Assembly (NCBI GenBank): GCA_041398145.1
Contig: JAWKVF010000001.1
Span: 806,001-870,000 of the forward strand
Direction: 5' to 3'
Length of the DNA stretch: 64,000 bases
Source: Amphiplicatus sp041398145
Lineage (GTDB): Bacteria > Pseudomonadota > Alphaproteobacteria > Caulobacterales > Parvularculaceae
Positions 61,062 through 64,000 of this stretch are shown here, piece after piece; positions within the stretch are counted from its first letter, which is position 1; every line of letters begins with the position of its first letter. The notes beneath the pieces are model-generated. The model worked only from the letters and a program-made list of their open reading frames with translations, was not told the origin of the DNA and did no database searches. The position numbers were made by a program, and so were the translations under genes.

Positions 61062-62444
61062 CTATGCGGGGGCGGCGTCCTGTCCCGGCGGCGTAAGCGA
61101 TTTCAGTTTCTTTTCATCGAGATCGTACATAGACAGAAGAATGAGCTTCAGCACATACATCGCCATCGGGATCAGCGCCTGACAGGCGAGAATGCCGAAC
61201 AGGGCTTGTTCGGTTTGTCCGGCCGCGCCTGCGTTTCTGTCGAAACCCATATAAGCGAGAAAGCCGCCGATCACGATGCCGGAGAGGGCGAAAGCGAGCT
61301 TTTCGATAAAACTTGCGAGCCCCGCAAATATGCCTTCGCGGTGAAGGCCGGTGCGGCGATAATCATATTCCATGACGTCGGGCAGCATGGCTTGCGTGCC
61401 GAGCAGCGTGCCGCAACCGCCAATACCGAGCAGCAGGCCGCGCAAGGCGTAAATATAAAGCGGTTCCTGGGGGCCGGAGAAAAACCAGGTCGCGGTGAAG
61501 GCGAGCTGTGCGATCGATGAATAAACCAGGATCGCTTTTTTGCCCCGCCATTTCGACAAGCGGACCCAGAATGGCAGGGCGAGCAGTTGTCCGACCATGC
61601 TGGCGGTGCCAAAGATCGCCGCGATGGCCAGCGATTTCTGCATGAAATAGGTGATGAAGAAAAATTTCGCCGCGAGCATCGCCGCCAACGCGAATAGTCC
61701 CGTCAGTTTCAGGCCGAGAAACAGCACGAAAGGTTTGCTTGAAAACATCATGCGGGCCTGTTCGAGGAGCGGCATTTTGACTTTTGTTTTCTCGACAAGC
61801 GGGGCATTGCGCGTGCCGAAGAAGGACGCGATCATGGCGGTTGAAACCAGCAGGCCGGCGACGACGCCAAGCCAGGCATAAGCTTCGCGTTTGTCCATGC
61901 CGTAAAAATCCTGAAGCAGGCCAAGCAGGGCTGGCGCGCCAGATGTCGCGGTGTAGGTCGCAATCGAGATGAAAAACACGCGATAGGACATGAGCACAGA
62001 ACGCTCATGGTAATTGCTCACCATTTCAGCCGGCATCGAAAGGTAGGGGACGTTAAAGACAGTATAAGCCGTCGCCAGCAACAGCAGCGAGGCTGTTATG
62101 TAGATGACCGTATTGCTATCCGACATTGGCGGAACGGCAAAGAGCATCAGAATGCTCGCGCCGCAGAGGATGCCGCCGGCAAGCAGATAGGGGCGCCTGC
62201 GCCCCCAGCGCGACTTGGTGGAATCGGTGATCGCGCCCATGAGCGGATCTGTGAATGTGTCGTAGAGCTTGGCGCCGGAAATAATCGCGCCTGCGACAAG
62301 CGGATCGACTTTCAGCACCGTGACGAAGAAAAACAGCGCGGCGACATTTTGAATATTGAGCAGAATCGAGGCGCCGAAGGTGCCGACCGACCAGCCCAGA
62401 TAATTTGGATTCAGACTGTTCAGCCTGTCCTTTAAAGCGCTCAT
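61062..62444 (-). CDS. GPH-family sugar/solute symporter
   Basis: A 460-residue MFS-like protein with 12 predicted helices and the GPH motif AITDSTKSRWGRRRPYLL in the cytoplasmic loop. MelB-type members import glycosides, pentosides or hexuronides with Na+/H+. In catabolic clusters, distant members carry other compounds. GGAGAG precedes the ATG. It is 40 bases downstream of the cytochrome gene and probably cotranscribed with it. Confidence 0.88.
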   Translation of the reverse strand: MSALKDRLNSLNPNYLGWSVGTFGASILLNIQNVAALFFFVTVLKVDPLVAGAIISGAKLYDTFTDPLMGAITDSTKSRWGRRRPYLLAGGILCGASILMLFAVPPMSDSNTVIYITASLLLLATAYTVFNVPYLSMPAEMVSNYHERSVLMSYRVFFISIATYTATSGAPALLGLLQDFYGMDKREAYAWLGVVAGLLVSTAMIASFFGTRNAPLVEKTKVKMPLLEQARMMFSSKPFVLFLGLKLTGLFALAAMLAAKFFFITYFMQKSLAIAAIFGTASMVGQLLALPFWVRLSKWRGKKAILVYSSIAQLAFTATWFFSGPQEPLYIYALRGLLLGIGGCGTLLGTQAMLPDVMEYDYRRTGLHREGIFAGLASFIEKLAFALSGIVIGGFLAYMGFDRNAGAAGQTEQALFGILACQALIPMAMYVLKLILLSMYDLDEKKLKSLTPPGQDAAPA

Positions 62445-62484
62445 TCTTCACTCTCCAAGGGACAATGGCTGTGATGTGCGGTCA

Positions 62485-63018
62485 TTACTCGCTAGCTGTC
62501 GCCGGCGAAGTTTCCTTCAGCAGATAGGCGAGAAGGTCCGCTCTTTTCTGGTCGTCGCTTATGCCGCGGAAAATCATTTTCGAACCCGGGATTACGTCAT
62601 TTGGGCTTTTGATGAAGGCGTCGAGTTCTTCTTTCGTCCAGGTGATTCCGGAATCGGCGACCGCTGTTGAAAATTCAAATCCGGCTTTCGAGCCGGCTTT
62701 GGCGTTCTCAATGCCCCAGAGGTTGGGGCCGGTCAGGTGCGCGCCGTCTTGCTCAAGCGTGTGACAGGCGCGGCACTGGATGAACTGGCGCCCGCCATTG
62801 GAGAGATTGGCGGCCGCAAGACGGCCCGAAAGATCCAGTGGCGCGGCGGGCGCTGAGACTTCAACAATGGCGGCAGCGGCGGTTTCGGCTGGCGCTGCGG
62901 CTTCTGGGAGGTCGGCCCTGGCCGAGGCGCCGGCGTCTTCCTTGCCGCCGCAAGCGGCGATGCAAAGCGATAGAAGTAAGATGCCGGTTGATCTGCTGAC
63001 GACGTTCATAATGCGCAT
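62485..63018 (-). CDS. cytochrome c lipoprotein (class I, single haem)
   Basis: The 177-residue protein has a lipobox signal (LSLCIAACGG, Cys about residue 22), an Ala/Pro-rich linker and one cytochrome c domain with CRACH (haem attachment), LTGPNLWG and the distal Met in GSKMIFRG. It is anchored in the periplasm and is a plausible electron acceptor for the exported molybdenum hydroxylase (inference). A predicted operator half-site lies 22 bases upstream. Confidence 0.9.
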   Translation of the reverse strand: MRIMNVVSRSTGILLLSLCIAACGGKEDAGASARADLPEAAAPAETAAAAIVEVSAPAAPLDLSGRLAAANLSNGGRQFIQCRACHTLEQDGAHLTGPNLWGIENAKAGSKAGFEFSTAVADSGITWTKEELDAFIKSPNDVIPGSKMIFRGISDDQKRADLLAYLLKETSPATASE

Positions 63019-63039
63019 GAGCCCTGTTGTTTGGAAATC

Positions 63040-63057
63040 ATGTTGTTATATCATTAT
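63040..63057. promoter_or_regulatory. predicted GntR operator, site 6 (partial)
   Basis: ATGT-TG-TTATAT-CA-TTAT has a perfect left arm, one core mismatch and a poor right arm. It lies upstream of the cytochrome c gene. Weaker than the other sites. Confidence 0.45.
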
Positions 63058-63089
63058 ATAGACTTAGATCAAGCCGCTTACTGGCGGCT

Positions 63090-64000
63090 TTAATCGTCAA
63101 TGACCTTGGAATCGATGAGCCCCTGGATCTCCTTCTGACTCAGCCCGAGCGAGGAAAGAATCTCGATATTTTGCTCGCCGATCTTCGGCGGATCGAGCCT
63201 CTTGCCAAGGCGTTCGCCGTCATAACCGACCGGTAAAGCGGGCAGGGCGATATCGGCGCCGTCAGGCAGGGTCATGTCGAGAAGGCCCCCGCTTGCCGTG
63301 AGATGCGGATCTTCCAGCAGGTCTTCCGGCTTTGCAATCGGCGCGAAGGGAAGGCCCGTGCGCTCAAGCTTTTCCATCAACTCGTCGCGAGTGTATGTCG
63401 AAAACAGTTCGCGCAGTCGCGGTATGATGACGTCGCGCTTGAGGACGCGATTATTGTTGACGGCGAGATGTTCATCGGCGGCGAAATCTTTCAGGTCGAA
63501 GGCGTCGCAGAATAATTTCCATTGGGTGTCGGAAACGACGCCGACGAAGACTTTTTCGTCATTCTTTACGTCGAACACATCATAGACTGCCCAGGCGGAG
63601 ACACGCGCGGGCATGGGGGCGGCGGGGGTTCCGGTCACCGCGTATTGGGCGATGTGCTGGCCGACCAGAAATACCGTCGTTTCATAAAGCGAGGAGGAAA
63701 CGTGGCGACCGCGTCCGGTTTTCGCCCGCTCCGAGAGCGCGGCGAGAACCGCGATTGCGCCGAACATGCCGCCGGTCACGTCAATCACCGAGGCGCCGGC
63801 GCGGAGCGGGCGGCCTGGAGGGCCGGTCATATAGGCAAGGCCGCCCATCATCTGGGCGACTTCGTCGAGGGCTGTCCGGTGGGCGTAGGGGCCGTCCAGA
63901 AAGCCCTTTTCGGAGCAATAGATCAGTCCCGGATTGGCCTTTGACAGCGTTTCATAGCCAAAGCCCGCCTTGTCGAGCGCGCCGGGACGGAAGTTTTCAA
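63090..64000 (-). CDS. CaiB/BaiF-family CoA transferase, 5' end beyond window
   Basis: The visible 303 residues begin mid-protein (ENFRPGALDKAGFGYETLSK) and continue through the family block DEVAQMMGGLAYMTGP, then DVTGGMFGAIAVLAAL and RHVSSSLYETTVFL. Type III CoA transferases move CoA between acids, here probably activating an acid for beta-oxidation-like steps. The N-terminal part, with the catalytic aspartate to be checked, and the start lie past base 64000. It ends 71 bases from the cytochrome c start codon. Confidence 0.9.
   Translation of the reverse strand, partial: ENFRPGALDKAGFGYETLSKANPGLIYCSEKGFLDGPYAHRTALDEVAQMMGGLAYMTGPPGRPLRAGASVIDVTGGMFGAIAVLAALSERAKTGRGRHVSSSLYETTVFLVGQHIAQYAVTGTPAAPMPARVSAWAVYDVFDVKNDEKVFVGVVSDTQWKLFCDAFDLKDFAADEHLAVNNNRVLKRDVIIPRLRELFSTYTRDELMEKLERTGLPFAPIAKPEDLLEDPHLTASGGLLDMTLPDGADIALPALPVGYDGERLGKRLDPPKIGEQNIEILSSLGLSQKEIQGLIDSKVIDD

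Overview
The window looks like chromosome from a motile, GC-rich alphaproteobacterium close to the Caulobacterales/Parvularculales/Hyphomonadaceae. It carries the dimorphic-type regulators mipZ, flbD and sciP, a fliF-fliG-fliH-fliN-flbD operon in the Caulobacter order, and divergent hook operons with sigma-54-type promoters. I saw no transposase, integrase, phage or CRISPR sequence.

Layout. 0-2.5 kb: mipZ, a membrane J-domain protein and fabH. 2.9-17 kb: flagellar block, with flhF, flhA, flbD, fliN, fliH, fliG and fliF transcribed leftward, then sciP, then flgE-flgD-fliK leftward and flgK-flgL rightward. 17-21.7 kb: a frameshifted TPR-sulfotransferase, mnmA, a cysteine-cluster protein, an FAD oxidoreductase and tRNA-Met. 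21.7-26.8 kb: an AT-richer Nudix-like gene, a carotenoid oxygenase and a PuuB/PuuA-like pair. 27.1-64 kb: a large catabolic and transport block that continues past the right edge.

The catabolic block is the most interesting part. It encodes two allantoinase/PuuE-like deacetylases, an N-carbamoylsarcosine amidase-like hydrolase, a nitrilase-superfamily amidase, a Rieske oxygenase, two aldehyde dehydrogenases, a UbiD decarboxylase with a 53-residue zinc-ribbon partner, a CADD-like di-metal protein, an SDR, two paralogous methyltransferases and two paralogous small coiled-coil proteins. It also encodes a Tat-exported molybdenum hydroxylase with its 2Fe-2S subunit, two Tat-exported flavin amine oxidases, an FGE-fold lipoprotein, a cytochrome c lipoprotein, a CaiB-type CoA transferase, and several transporters (TonB receptor, peptide-type ABC, sodium symporter, MFS, GPH). 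One HutC/GntR repressor gene sits in the middle. An 18-bp dyad, ATGT-N2-TTATAA-N2-ACAT, recurs in six intergenic promoter regions of the block, including that of the repressor. I infer a single local regulon for uptake, periplasmic oxidation and cytoplasmic hydrolysis of a nitrogen-containing, probably cyclic, compound. The substrate cannot be read from sequence alone.

A second unexplained element is a family of about 60-103 bp hairpin repeats, four copies, lying between genes in both the housekeeping and catabolic parts.
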